Shown here in pieces: positions 7,642 through 17,700 of a DNA stretch of 48,241 nucleotides. A program made the translations under genes and the position numbers. The stretch is from a virus, in IMG/VR virus record IMGVR_UViG_3300010148_000019, positions 1 through 48,241 of that record; one strand, given 5' to 3'. Under the pieces are notes generated by a model. The model had not been told where the DNA came from. It was given only the letters and a program-made list of their open reading frames with translations, and did not search any database. Within the stretch, counting starts at the first letter, position 1; each line of letters opens with the position of its first letter.

Positions 7642-7789
7642 GGCTTGTGCCCATTGGCACATAGCACGACGCATATCGGCTCGCTACCTTGATGATGAGC
7701 GTGAGCGATTCCTGTTGCTACAGTGTAGGCAATGTGGGCACTATTGGCAAGATACCGCAATTAAGAAAAACAACAGTGAAAGTAGTTGA
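7604..7789 (+). CDS. Zinc-ribbon protein, loosely Ogr/Delta-like; last gene of the early operon
   Basis: From the ATG at 7604 this gives 61 residues with C12-x2-C15 and C41-x2-C44, separated by a basic segment with Arg residues (HIARRISARYLDDERERF). The layout resembles Ogr/Delta-type phage zinc fingers, which activate late genes in P2-like phages. Similarity is only in the pattern, and the P2-type spacing is not matched exactly. An upstream in-frame ATG at 7553 would add 17 residues inside the previous gene and is less likely. As the last gene before the convergent virion operon, a late-transcription regulator is an attractive but unproven idea. It ends at TGA just before a T-rich tract. Confidence 0.6.
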   Translation: MGRLLEKLKVKCRACAHWHIARRISARYLDDERERFLLLQCRQCGHYWQDTAIKKNNSESS

Positions 7790-7792
7790 GAA

Positions 7793-7813
7793 TAATTTTT
7801 CTTCTTCTATTTT
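7793..7813 (+). terminator. T-rich terminator at the convergent junction
   Basis: The 36 nt between the two convergent gene clusters contain a tract read on the + strand as ATTTTTCTTCTTCTATTTT. Archaeal RNA polymerase terminates at such U-rich stretches without a hairpin. It lies immediately after the last + strand stop. The reverse strand lacks an equivalent T-run right after the - strand stop, so late transcripts may extend into the early operon. Confidence 0.5.
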
Positions 7814-7825
7814 GAATCGCCCTAT

Positions 7826-9004
7826 TCACACTAACCGAACAAAGGTTGGATTGGTCGCATGGCTTACTGTACAGACGAACTTAGCGTACCCACCATCGCT
7901 GTCGGCGGTGTCACCGATGGCAGAAGTGGTTGAGTTGGTGAGAGCGAATGTACCAGTGTTAGAGCCGTGGGTGTTCTTTATCTCGATGATATAACCCGCT
8001 GGGAAGGGTCCACTGGTAGTCACAGCGAATGTACCACCCGGTGTAAGCACGAGGATGTTAGCATCGGTTGATGTGAGGTCAATGCTGGTAGCAGTGCTTG
8101 TCAACACACGGTCAAACACTGAACGAGTGAAACGGGCGGCGTGAGTACCACTGTAGTACAACACATCCTTATCGTTGTCACCTGCTGTAGTGCTGGCGAT
8201 TTGTGCCCCAAAGGATTGCCACATTGCACCAAAGCGTGAGCCAGTAAGACCACCCACTTCACCACTGTGGAAGTTATCGAGTTCTGTATGTGAGTCAACT
8301 TCGGCTGTAGCGGCAATGTCACCTGTGGTGACGGGTGAGAAGTACATTGGTGATGGTCGGATGAACACACGCTTGTCATTCACTTCTGTGATAGCCAACT
8401 TGAGGTCATCGCCCCCAGCGTCATACACGACACGGAGGACAGCGAGGACGAGTGTTTGGGTGTTTGCCAACGCACTACTACCTGTTGCAGTGGGTGTATT
8501 GAGGAAAGAGGTGGAACAAGCGGGATAGGCGTTAGCACCTACGGTGGTGGCTGTTCCTAATTCCCAATAAATATGTTTCACAGTGGAAGTATCGTCAGCG
8601 CAAGCATAGACGACAACAAGTGCTTCTTTACCACTGGTAAGGGCGGTGTGTGAACCTGCGGCACTGGCACTGCTTGTATTCAATGTGTAAGTTGTTGTTG
8701 TACCTACACCACCTGCGAACTGATACATGACACCATCAAGAACGACATACCCACCTTTTACAGTGAAAGTAGTACCACTGGCATAATTGACAGCACCGGG
8801 TAAGTTGGCGGGTGTATTCCTGTCACCTTCGCCTACCGATGTATCATCGTACATAATGATGCCATTACCGTGTACACCCTCAATCATGTTGGTAAGTGTG
8901 GGTGATATGATGTGGTCACCGTCAGCCAAGCCGTCAGCGTTAGTTGCTGTTGTCACTGTCAAATTGTGATTCGTATGTCCCGATACTGGATTGCCGTTTC
9001 CCAT
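7826..9004 (-). CDS. Putative tail fibre/baseplate protein, last gene of the virion operon
   Basis: This 392-residue protein is rich in Gly, Thr, Ser and Ala, with alternating beta-type segments. The N-terminal part (NADGLADGDHIISPTLTNMIEG, then VVLDGVMYQFAGG) resembles attachment regions of phage fibres. The C-terminal part (about 310-392, DANILVLTPGGTFAVTTSG through IIEIKNTHGSNTGTFAL) has the repetitive beta pattern common in receptor-binding tips. The start at 9004 is chosen because GAGGTG lies 7 nt upstream and the upstream gene stops 1 nt before it; a TTG at 9019 is less likely. It lies at the end of the late operon, where host-recognition genes often sit. No named family is visible. Confidence 0.6.
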   Translation of the reverse strand: MGNGNPVSGHTNHNLTVTTATNADGLADGDHIISPTLTNMIEGVHGNGIIMYDDTSVGEGDRNTPANLPGAVNYASGTTFTVKGGYVVLDGVMYQFAGGVGTTTTYTLNTSSASAAGSHTALTSGKEALVVVYACADDTSTVKHIYWELGTATTVGANAYPACSTSFLNTPTATGSSALANTQTLVLAVLRVVYDAGGDDLKLAITEVNDKRVFIRPSPMYFSPVTTGDIAATAEVDSHTELDNFHSGEVGGLTGSRFGAMWQSFGAQIASTTAGDNDKDVLYYSGTHAARFTRSVFDRVLTSTATSIDLTSTDANILVLTPGGTFAVTTSGPFPAGYIIEIKNTHGSNTGTFALTNSTTSAIGDTADSDGGYAKFVCTVSHATNPTFVRLV

Positions 9005-9005
9005 G

Positions 9006-9350
9006 TCATGCCACCTCAATTAAAATTTCAATGTTAATTTCATTTGCCGATGTTTTGATAATCGGCTTTGTCGTATAACGAGCGACTGGTGTGAAGTCGG
9101 AAGTGGTACGATTCTGTATATACACCTCACGAATCTTATCATCGAATGCATCATCTACACTCATGGATGCTTCGACAAGGAGAGCAGTGTCGTCAATAAT
9201 CGTCACTGTCGGCGTGAGGACAACGGCAGGGCGACCAGCCGCTCCATCCTCCGAAGTAGCCGGTGTACCGTCGAAGCCTACCACTACTTCGTTGATGGTA
9301 TCAGCGATGGTTTGTAGGAGTAAACGGCGTATGTGATTCGATACGGGCAT
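9006..9350 (-). CDS. Small tail/baseplate-associated protein
   Basis: This 114-residue protein starts with a helical segment (SNHIRRLLLQTIADTINEVVVG). Beta-rich sequence follows (VVLTPTVTIIDDTALLVEASMSV) and then a C-terminal strand pair (KIREVYIQNR, NEINIEILIEVA). GGAG lies about 9 nt before the ATG at 9350, and the stop of the upstream gene is only 1 nt away, so this start is preferred over one further upstream. No family is recognised. Being placed between a hub-like candidate and a fibre-like protein points to a baseplate or fibre-connecting role. Confidence 0.55.
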   Translation of the reverse strand: MPVSNHIRRLLLQTIADTINEVVVGFDGTPATSEDGAAGRPAVVLTPTVTIIDDTALLVEASMSVDDAFDDKIREVYIQNRTTSDFTPVARYTTKPIIKTSANEINIEILIEVA

Positions 9351-9351
9351 G

Positions 9352-10770
9352 TCAATAACTCCTGTATTCGGATTTGTTCGCACCTATTGGTAGGCCAGTG
9401 CCACCAATTTTGCCTCTTGTCTTCGTGCCTTTAACCCCTCCGATAAGGAAGGCGGTGTTGTGTACACCTCGTTCTGTCACTGTGGAAGTAATACGCAACT
9501 CAATCTTACCAAACATGGATAGGTTCTCTTCGACAATCTGTACATAGGTGAGCGGTGCTTCTGCGCCGGAAACAGCATTTGCTCCCTCGCTTATACCTTG
9601 CAGTACCCCTTCTATACCCGACTCGATGTTGAGCATGGTTAGGTCAGTGTAGCCTGTGAGTGGTGTGTGTTTTGCTTCTGTGATGACACGGTTTACTCCA
9701 CCGTACTCGATGGTCATACCGGGGCGTAGGTGGGTCAAACCCGGATGCCCCTCACTACTGATTGCACCAGCGGAAAGCGTATTACCTCGTAGGATTTGAC
9801 GACCTACACTCTTTGCCTTTCTGCTTGAGCGTACAGTCATATCAACGACAGGTGCGGGTTCTTCTCGTATCTCACCGTTGATACCACTTTGCCTTTCAGT
9901 ATCATTAACAGTGACAATAACCAAGTCATTCAATGCCATTGGTTGACCCTGTACAGTGATACGATTAGGCGTGTTATCCACTGGGTCTTTGCGAGTCGAG
10001 CCGAAGTGAAAGTCAGCATCCACTGTAGCAGTGGCTTCACTGAATGTGATAGGTACATAGAGCATATTACCAAAACGGTCCATCAACACCATACGGCTGT
10101 CGTGTCGCCCAATGAAACGCAGTGCTGTCATCAAGTTGACATTAGCGAAGTCTTGACCGAGGAAACGATTGGAGTGCATTCTTCGACCATTGTTGTTGTT
10201 TGTAGCGGCCATGTTGCGGCCAATGTTGAAACTGTTCATGCTCGTAGTGGCCTGTTGACCTAAGCGAATCGCCATGTCGGTAGTACGAAGACCAACATCA
10301 ATCGGCTGTCCCAACTTAACTTCACGCTCAAAGAAGCCGAGGTCGTTAAGTGTTTTACCTTTCATATTTCTTAAGTTCATCAAGATACCAACAGTGCTTG
10401 ACTCAAGCGTTGAAGTCACCAAGCGTTGGGCCGGGTTGTCAGCGTTGTAAACAAGCATTGGTTTGTTGGTTGAACTCAATACATTGTCGCCTAAAAAGGG
10501 TACTGCGGTACTACTGTGGCCCGGAGTTTCTTTATGTGTGATTTGAATTGACGACTCACCCTCAACGATTTGATAACGGGTTTCGGGCATGACTTGGAAG
10601 GTGGATGCGTTGCTGTTTTCAATGGTGACCTTCGCCTGTACGCCTGTACTCGTGTCCACCTTTGCATGATGAACAGCGTTGTCAACGAACACTGGCTTAC
10701 GCACATGGTCCATCACTGCGGGCATGTCGGTATTGAACCGGCCAACAATTGTGTTCTTGATTACCACCAT
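9352..10770 (-). CDS. Putative baseplate/tail hub protein
   Basis: This 472-residue, mainly beta-rich protein has no clear signal or membrane segment. The middle part has a DRFGNMLYVPITF segment (strand, turn, strand). The region about 350-400 (RPGMTIEYGGVNRVITEAKHT) resembles the domain in phage hub proteins where two strands flank a turn, but this is weak. The C-terminus has a long beta region (FGKIELRITSTVTERG) and a Gly/Lys-rich tail. A good start is ATG at 10770 with GGGGCAGTG upstream. It follows the giant tail protein and two small genes, so a distal tail or baseplate function fits by order. Family assignment would need profile searching. Confidence 0.5.
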   Translation of the reverse strand: MVVIKNTIVGRFNTDMPAVMDHVRKPVFVDNAVHHAKVDTSTGVQAKVTIENSNASTFQVMPETRYQIVEGESSIQITHKETPGHSSTAVPFLGDNVLSSTNKPMLVYNADNPAQRLVTSTLESSTVGILMNLRNMKGKTLNDLGFFEREVKLGQPIDVGLRTTDMAIRLGQQATTSMNSFNIGRNMAATNNNNGRRMHSNRFLGQDFANVNLMTALRFIGRHDSRMVLMDRFGNMLYVPITFSEATATVDADFHFGSTRKDPVDNTPNRITVQGQPMALNDLVIVTVNDTERQSGINGEIREEPAPVVDMTVRSSRKAKSVGRQILRGNTLSAGAISSEGHPGLTHLRPGMTIEYGGVNRVITEAKHTPLTGYTDLTMLNIESGIEGVLQGISEGANAVSGAEAPLTYVQIVEENLSMFGKIELRITSTVTERGVHNTAFLIGGVKGTKTRGKIGGTGLPIGANKSEYRSY

Positions 10771-10785
10771 GTCACTGCCCCATCA

Positions 10786-11427
10786 TTACGAATTGGGAGT
10801 GTATGGTACTCGTTGTCCCATTGATTGGTCACGAGGGAGAAGTTGGTCGGGTGGTGCCCTAAAGAAATTTTTTCTTTCTTGACCCATTGCTACTTCGGGT
10901 GATTGATGACCTGTATTTTCTTTGCCATCATAAGTCCTATATGGGTCATATTGAACATGCCGTGAAGTAGGCGTGTCAACTTGTTGCATAAATCTAAACG
11001 CTTCATTGCCATACATCGGTGAACGGTAGTCGTCTTGACTTGTATATGGTGCAGGGAACCCTTCTTCATCCGTTGGATAACCCTGTTTAGTCGCAGTGGG
11101 CACATCCCTAATCCGATTCCGATTTATTTGTGAATCTTGATACATTTCATAGGGGAATTTTTCCGGGTCTAACCCGTACCCACGGTCGTCTGTTGGTTCG
11201 GGAATTATCTTTCCTATACCTTCGCCAAAAGGTTTTCTTCTGTTTAGCATACCTACGATTGCAGGATGCATCGTTTTCAATCTTTCTTGAATCCTCAATA
11301 GGGATGGTGCTACTTGGTAGCCACCTTGATTTGTAAAAGCCGGGTCCGAATCTATTGTTTCGGTATAAAGTGAATCTTCGGGCAAAGCCTTCAATAATTT
11401 CCATGCTTGTTCAAACGGTTTATTCAT
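10786..11427 (-). CDS. Hypothetical virion-operon protein, Pro/Tyr/Asp-rich
   Basis: This 213-residue protein has a helical N-terminus (KPFEQAWKLLKALPED) and a short helix around 45-65 (LLRIQERLKTMHPAIVGML). A long low-complexity C-terminal half follows, rich in Pro, Tyr, Asp, Gln and Arg, and likely disordered. The ATG at 11427 overlaps the upstream TAA (TAATG), and GGTGG lies 9 nt before it. A GTG four codons upstream is an alternative. No family is recognised. Disordered tails of this kind occur in virion-associated proteins and adaptors. Confidence 0.5.
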   Translation of the reverse strand: MNKPFEQAWKLLKALPEDSLYTETIDSDPAFTNQGGYQVAPSLLRIQERLKTMHPAIVGMLNRRKPFGEGIGKIIPEPTDDRGYGLDPEKFPYEMYQDSQINRNRIRDVPTATKQGYPTDEEGFPAPYTSQDDYRSPMYGNEAFRFMQQVDTPTSRHVQYDPYRTYDGKENTGHQSPEVAMGQERKNFFRAPPDQLLPRDQSMGQRVPYTPNS

Positions 11428-11762
11428 TAACAATTCCACCTTTTTAGTGATGCGCCTTTAGGAGTAAGTTTACCCTTCTTGCTGGTTGCTCCTTTCATGC
11501 CACTCATGCGAGCGCAAAAAGACTTCCGCCTCTTGGCCTTTTTTGAGCCGGGCTTGAGTTTACTTGGTTTAGTCGTCACAGGGGGTTTGAGATTTGCGCC
11601 ACTCTTGCGCTTGGCGGCGGCACGACCCTTAGCGTTCAGTCCACCTTTTTTGCTGTGTTTGTTTGGATTGTAGCCGTGGAATGGTTTTTCCTTTTTAGCC
11701 TTCATCAAAGCGAAAGCAAGGTCAGCAGGTGAGCAACAATCACAAAAATCAAAACCCGTCAT
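11427..11762 (-). CDS. Basic Cys-containing protein with a conserved phage-type SFCARMxGMKG motif
   Basis: This 111-residue, strongly basic protein begins with a CDCC cluster (residues 7-10). A Lys/Gly/Ala-rich linker follows (KKGGLNAKGRAAAKRKSG), then KSFCARMSGMKG (80-91) and a terminal SLKRWNC. The combination of xSFCARMxGMK and a C-terminal L-R/K-x-W-x-C is a recurring motif I recall from phage proteins of unknown function (DUF6321-like). The invariant Cys pair may bind metal or form a disulfide. It overlaps the giant gene stop by ATGA. The charge suggests nucleic-acid or capsid-interior binding, but this is inference. Confidence 0.6.
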   Translation of the reverse strand: MTGFDFCDCCSPADLAFALMKAKKEKPFHGYNPNKHSKKGGLNAKGRAAAKRKSGANLKPPVTTKPSKLKPGSKKAKRRKSFCARMSGMKGATSKKGKLTPKGASLKRWNC

Positions 11763-14700
11763 GCGCCATCACCTGTGTGGTCCGTTGAGTTGTAGTCAAC
11801 ATCTCCTTTATGTCCTTTTGGATGAAGGGATTGGGAGTAGCGTGGTTGTACGGTGAAGTCCTTACGGACAACGCTCTCATCGCTCTCCACGGATGTGCGA
11901 CGGCGTGATGCGTCAGCACGATAATGTTCCAAAGTATTTTCACTGATAATTACACGAGTCACTTCATTGTCAATTTTACTGCTGTCAAAGCCGCTATCAC
12001 CCGTTCCGATAATTTTTGGTCCCTTACTCATAGGTACAGTATCGCTTGCACTAATGTCCATGAGGAAAGCGGGCGCATAAGGTGGGTTGGTATCGGGGCT
12101 TGTTGACCTCATGTATGTACCACCGCCTGTTGCCCTACCGTTGTCAACGCTGTAAACGAATAAACCGTATTTACCACCAGCGGTAGCACCGAAGTAGTTG
12201 CTACCGTATTGTGGGGCTGATGAGTGTAAGTTGAGATTAGAACGGAACATCTCAATGTGCTGTTTATCCATCAATCGAACAGGACGCATCATGTATGTAA
12301 TGGTCTTATCAACAGCGTTAGCACGCTTACCAGCACTGGTAAACACGCTTGTCACATAGGGGTTGCTACCCATTGCTGTAGGTGGACCGAAACTCAATGT
12401 CGTGTTCGTGTTGGTAGCGGTGGTATCATGGCTTAAAGTGAAACAAGTAGCATTGTTAATAGCGGCTATGGTAGCACTTGCGTGCATACCCAATCCCGAT
12501 ACGGTCATACCCACAACTAATTTTGCAGTGGAAGTCATAGTGACATGTCGGACACTTGTTGAAGAACCATCGGACAAACCGGATGTGTGGTTTGTATCAC
12601 ATGTAGCATCAGTGAAAGCACCCCAATTACTGTCGTCAATTGGTGAAAGGAAGTTGCGGGTTTCAGCAAGGTAAGTACCACCAAGCGGATTGAAGTTTGA
12701 GGTGTGACTCATACGCACTGCGCCACCTTGAGGTTGTCCTCCGAAGTTGAGTGCGGTGAGGTCGTAGTTGCCTATCGTTTGAGAGCCAGTTTGCATACCA
12801 CCCTGTAGCACAACACGCTGTCCTACATTGCGGTCTGTGTGTAGGCTGTGCGCTTCGGTGTTGATGATGATTTGATTGGTGTCCACACCTTGTAGGTTCT
12901 CGGTGTCAAGACCGATACGGGGGCTACTGCGGCTTACAGCATCCTTGTGAGGTGAGTCACCTACGATGTTCTCCATACGGTCGCTTACTACTGCTTCGGG
13001 CTTGAGTAATCCATCTTCTGCAATTTCTAAGCGTGAACTGATACCACGAGGTACTTCATCGGCTTGCAGTGTATCGTTTCTTGCACGAATAAATCCATCA
13101 TTGAGGATAGGCTCGGCGGTGTGATGAGAGAGTACAAGACCCGTGGTGTGTATTGGTTCACTCAATGCGGTGAGTACATCTTCGTTGAATTGAGTTGGGT
13201 ATCGAATACCTCGACCATTACCCATGTCACCCACACGCTGTGCGTTTGATGGCATGAATACATCAACCAGTGTTGTTGAGTCATTACTATTGGTGTTGTT
13301 TAACCGACCACCAAATCTTGGTACGGTTGCTGAAATACTCAATGCCGAGTCTGCCGCATTGGTGAGTCCCTTCAAGTTGACAAGGTGCTTTCCGTTGTTG
13401 TGTATTCGCTGATACGGTGTACGGTTGTTGCGTCGGTCATACTCGTATGCGTCACCCGCATCCCATGATGGGCGAATACCGAATGACCGGACAGGGAAGC
13501 GGCGAATATCTTCACCACGGGTGTTGCCCCACCAATCAACGAGGTAGTATTTTGCCGCACTCTCAATTGAGTCTAAGCCCTTACCGTTGCCATCGCCCCA
13601 CCAATCACGCAGTACAGTAGCACTGTTGCGTAGGGTGCGTACAGGGCAACCGAATGGGCGGGTGTAGCGCACACCGTCGCTATACCGAACCTGCCACTCC
13701 GGTTTGTCAACGCCGAGCATAGCGGAGAAGTTGGTTTGGCGTTCCATAATACCGGTGTATGTGTTAGGGAATGTTGGGTTTGAACTACCGTTGCCACCAG
13801 CGTAAGTCCATGTTTGAGTTTCCTCTTGTACAAACGGACCATGCTTGTATGCAACGCTGGCGTTGGTTGCTGTAATCGCTGTTTCACGCAATGCTCGCAA
13901 GCCGTACATAGACCACTGCGGTTTGTTGTATGGTTGGCGTAGGCCAAAGCGATAACCGAATGGGCGTGGGCGTGTAGGGTTGCTGATGCCATCATACGAC
14001 GACTTACTGATACCACTACTCACGGTGTAAGAACCGTCATCGTCAGCATCGGACCAAATAGGCCCGTCAAAGCCGTAATCCCGTGGGTATTCCCAAGACG
14101 ATGAAACATAGGCGTAGCCATCAAGACGACTCACCAGTGGCCCACCACGGCTACCACTCGGCCAAAAGTGATTGAGCATACTCTTGGTGGCCGTGTCACT
14201 GCTGTCCGACTGTCCACCTTGCATGAGTCCTGTTCCAATAGTAGTGTCAATGGTTTGAGCAGTTTGAGGTGTACCGTCTGCACCTGTGTATATGACCGAG
14301 CCTACTGCTATTTCTTGAGGTAATGCTTGGAAAACCACAATGGTTGTATCTCCTTCTGTGACTGAACCATCGACTTGATACATTCGTCCGTCAACAAAAA
14401 TGTAAGCCTCGTCTGCAATAGGTTCACCACCATTTGTTGTAATGGTGCTACCCGTGTGTGAAACTACTTGACGAGTATGCGAACCATCAGCGGCGAGGTC
14501 AGCGGTCTTGTAGTAGCGCAGTGAATGATTTCCACTTGCCATAGTTGTCAACGGTGTACCCTTGACATTTACACACCCTGTCAATGTTGTACCACCAGCA
14601 CCACCACCTGTGTATGTGAAGATTTCTTCTTCACTACCACTGTTGACATACACTGTGTTAGTACCACTTGTAGGCCATCCGGCCATAATAGTTCCAGTAG

Positions 14701-17700
14701 CAGTGACCGTGGTACTACTCACACTTGCTGATGTAGCGGTATAGAATGTTGATTGTGCTTCGGTAGGCGGCATGGCTGTCTTCATTCGCAAAGCAAACGG
14801 ACCCATGCTGGCGTAGTAAGTAGCGTCATGGTAGTGAACAGTTTCAAAGTGTTCCGGCATACTGTTAAGTGGTTTTTGGTTGATGGCTCGGTCGGTTAAT
14901 GGGTTCAACCATGTTCGACTTGCATCACTGTAAAAGGTGTGAGGGCGACCAAGATTTGGATGCCATAGGCAAAGGAAGGCATCAGCCATGTGTAGGCTGT
15001 TCGTGTCACGAGTACCAGTAATCAAATTATCAATAGAGTGAGCCAAAACACTTGTTTCAATTTCATTTAGAATTGTGTTTGCTGGTCGGAAATCGTATGC
15101 ACGAGTCAAGCGAATCTTTGTACCCGCAGTTAAATTACTGGTAAAATCACTATTGGCTGCAATGGTAAATTGTAGTGGTTTGTTCATGTTGCTTGAATCA
15201 TAACCGCTTCTTTCAGTGTAAGAATGAGTTCGCCGTGTACCTGTAGCGTCAGTGTACTCAAGCAACATACCGTAGTAGGGTTGCTTAGGGAAACCACGAG
15301 CATCATCAACTTTTATCACTGTACTTGATGTAAGGCTTACAAAAGTACACACAGGTGTGAGGCTGATGTTCTCAAGAATCTCGGAGTATAGGTCGGGGTA
15401 ATTACTTGGATAACCAGCCAGCGTAATTTGTGCGGCAACAGAACCGGCGTTGGCTCTTAGGAACTCGTAGTAATTGTCAAGTCGATGCAAAGACAAGTGG
15501 TTGAAGCGACTACCATCGGCATCGTCGGGACCGACCTTGTGGACAATGGACCACCACGGGATATTGATAGTGTACCCCGGAGATGCATCTGCGAACATTC
15601 CAGTAGTGTAGGGTAATGAGCGACGAACAAATGCTGGTGATTCTGTGCTTTGTACACCAAGAGGGTTGTACAGCATGAGAGGGGGGATGTTGGTGAAATG
15701 GCTACCGTGGTCGGGGTCATGGTCAATCATCAACTCATTGATGAACACTTCACAACCTCGCACATCTGCCATTGTAGCGTTAGCCAAGACAAGAGCGTAA
15801 GCACCTGTGGCACTGTCGGGTTCACGAATACCTACGACAAGTGCAACTTGTTGGCTTGTTAATTCATTTACACTACCATCGGGTGTTGCTGTAGCACCAC
15901 CGTTAGCATGGTAGCCAATGAACTGTGAACTGTGCATATTTGGTTGAATAATGATTTGATAGGCTCCAACTTCCGCAGGGTCGGGGAAGTGTTCTTTCAG
16001 TGTGTAAGTACCTGCGGCTTCAAGCACAACGGTGTGCCCACCAGCGGCGTTTACTACACCTGCTTGCCCTTCGGAAGCAAGCACACCGTAGCCGTCATTA
16101 CGCAACTTGGTTTCAAACATCAGTGAGAAACCACCACCGTGAATATCGCTCGGCCCACTCGGTGTAGCGGTCAGCGAACCAAAGACCAACAATGGGTCAT
16201 AAGTGGGTAATTGATTTGTGATTGTTGTGCCGGGCGAATCTTGACCCATGTCCAGTAGACCAATCAAATCATACTCATCCGACTGTAAGGTGGCCGAGCG
16301 ACAGGCTCGGTGTTTGTCGTATAATCCTTGATAGGCGGGGTGCGCCCAATGTCCGGGTAGCATAGCCATTGTAGCGTTGACAAAGTGATGGCCCATGCGA
16401 GGAATAGGCGCAGGGGTGAGTTGTGGCTTATTGTAAATTGAATAACCAGTCATGGCTTCTTCTGCTGTCACCGAGTAGTTGACATAATGCGTATGTGCCA
16501 TGTCGGGGCTGTTTCCGCTTACTTCGGCGTGGTCACGAATGCGGCGTGAACCATAGAATCGGGTGCTACCAGCAGGGATGTAATACGATGGAACTACTTT
16601 TAGTGCTGTAATACTGCTAAGAACAAGTTTGTTAAATGTTTCATCACCTACGCAACCGGTAAATGTGGACCCGCTGATACCGGTAAAGGATGCTACGCCG
16701 CCTTCATCGGTGGTAGGATTGTACAAGCGAAGGAATCTGCGCTCCCCAACACGCTCTTTGTTTCCAAAGGTCGAATCGTACACAGCGGAGTTTACAGTTG
16801 TATTCACTGTTAAAGTAGTGCCACTAAAAGACACACCTGTGAGTTCGTGATTAACAACACCATCTGCATGAGAATAGATGACCGGGTGCTTGTGGGTGTT
16901 GGTATTACCCATCTTTGTCACATGGAAATACAGTGTTCGGTCGTGTAGTTCGTAGGCTGTTTCAAGAGGTGCGTTTCCGGTGGAACTTTGCCAGCCCGAC
17001 ATTGTGCTTTCGGGGCTATCTGTACCTTGCTTGAGGTGTTCCCAATTGTGGTCACTGTATGTAGGACCGAGGTTAGGGCTAACTGAATCAGTGTTAAACA
17101 AATGCTCAACGGTTGATTTTGTCATCATACCGCCTGTACCCATTGATTCCGTTTGGTAGGCTTGGAGTCGGTCAAAGCCGGAACGAATGACTAAGTTGCC
17201 GGGTATTGAATCGGGGTCCGGTAGGCGAATCTTGAGGTTGGGGCTTATTCCGCTACCACTAACGGCTGGTGCTAATCCCTGTGCCCCACGGTCGGAAAGT
17301 TGAGTGAAGGTGCGAATGATTGTACCGAATGGTGAACCACCCTCGATTTTGTGTTCTTGCCCTGTATCGTCAATAACAGTGATGCTTTCAAACTGAATTT
17401 CTTCATTTGGAATTTCAAGGATATTCCGCAACAAGTCGGGGTGACGAGCGGCTAATTGAGGGTGTGACAATTCTTGCGCTTGGATGATTGGGAACATTGC
17501 GCTGTTCGTTGACTCAAAGGTGAAGCGGTTGTTGCCGTACAGTTTTTCACCAGTGGTGTATGCGTTTCCACCGGCTACACGAGTGACAAATGGTACAGCA
17601 CCCAACCCTCGTGCATTTGAAGCAGGGAGGCTAAGGTTGCCACCATCCATACGCTTCCACACTACATGTTCAACACTGAAATTCTTAGCAGGTGTACGCT

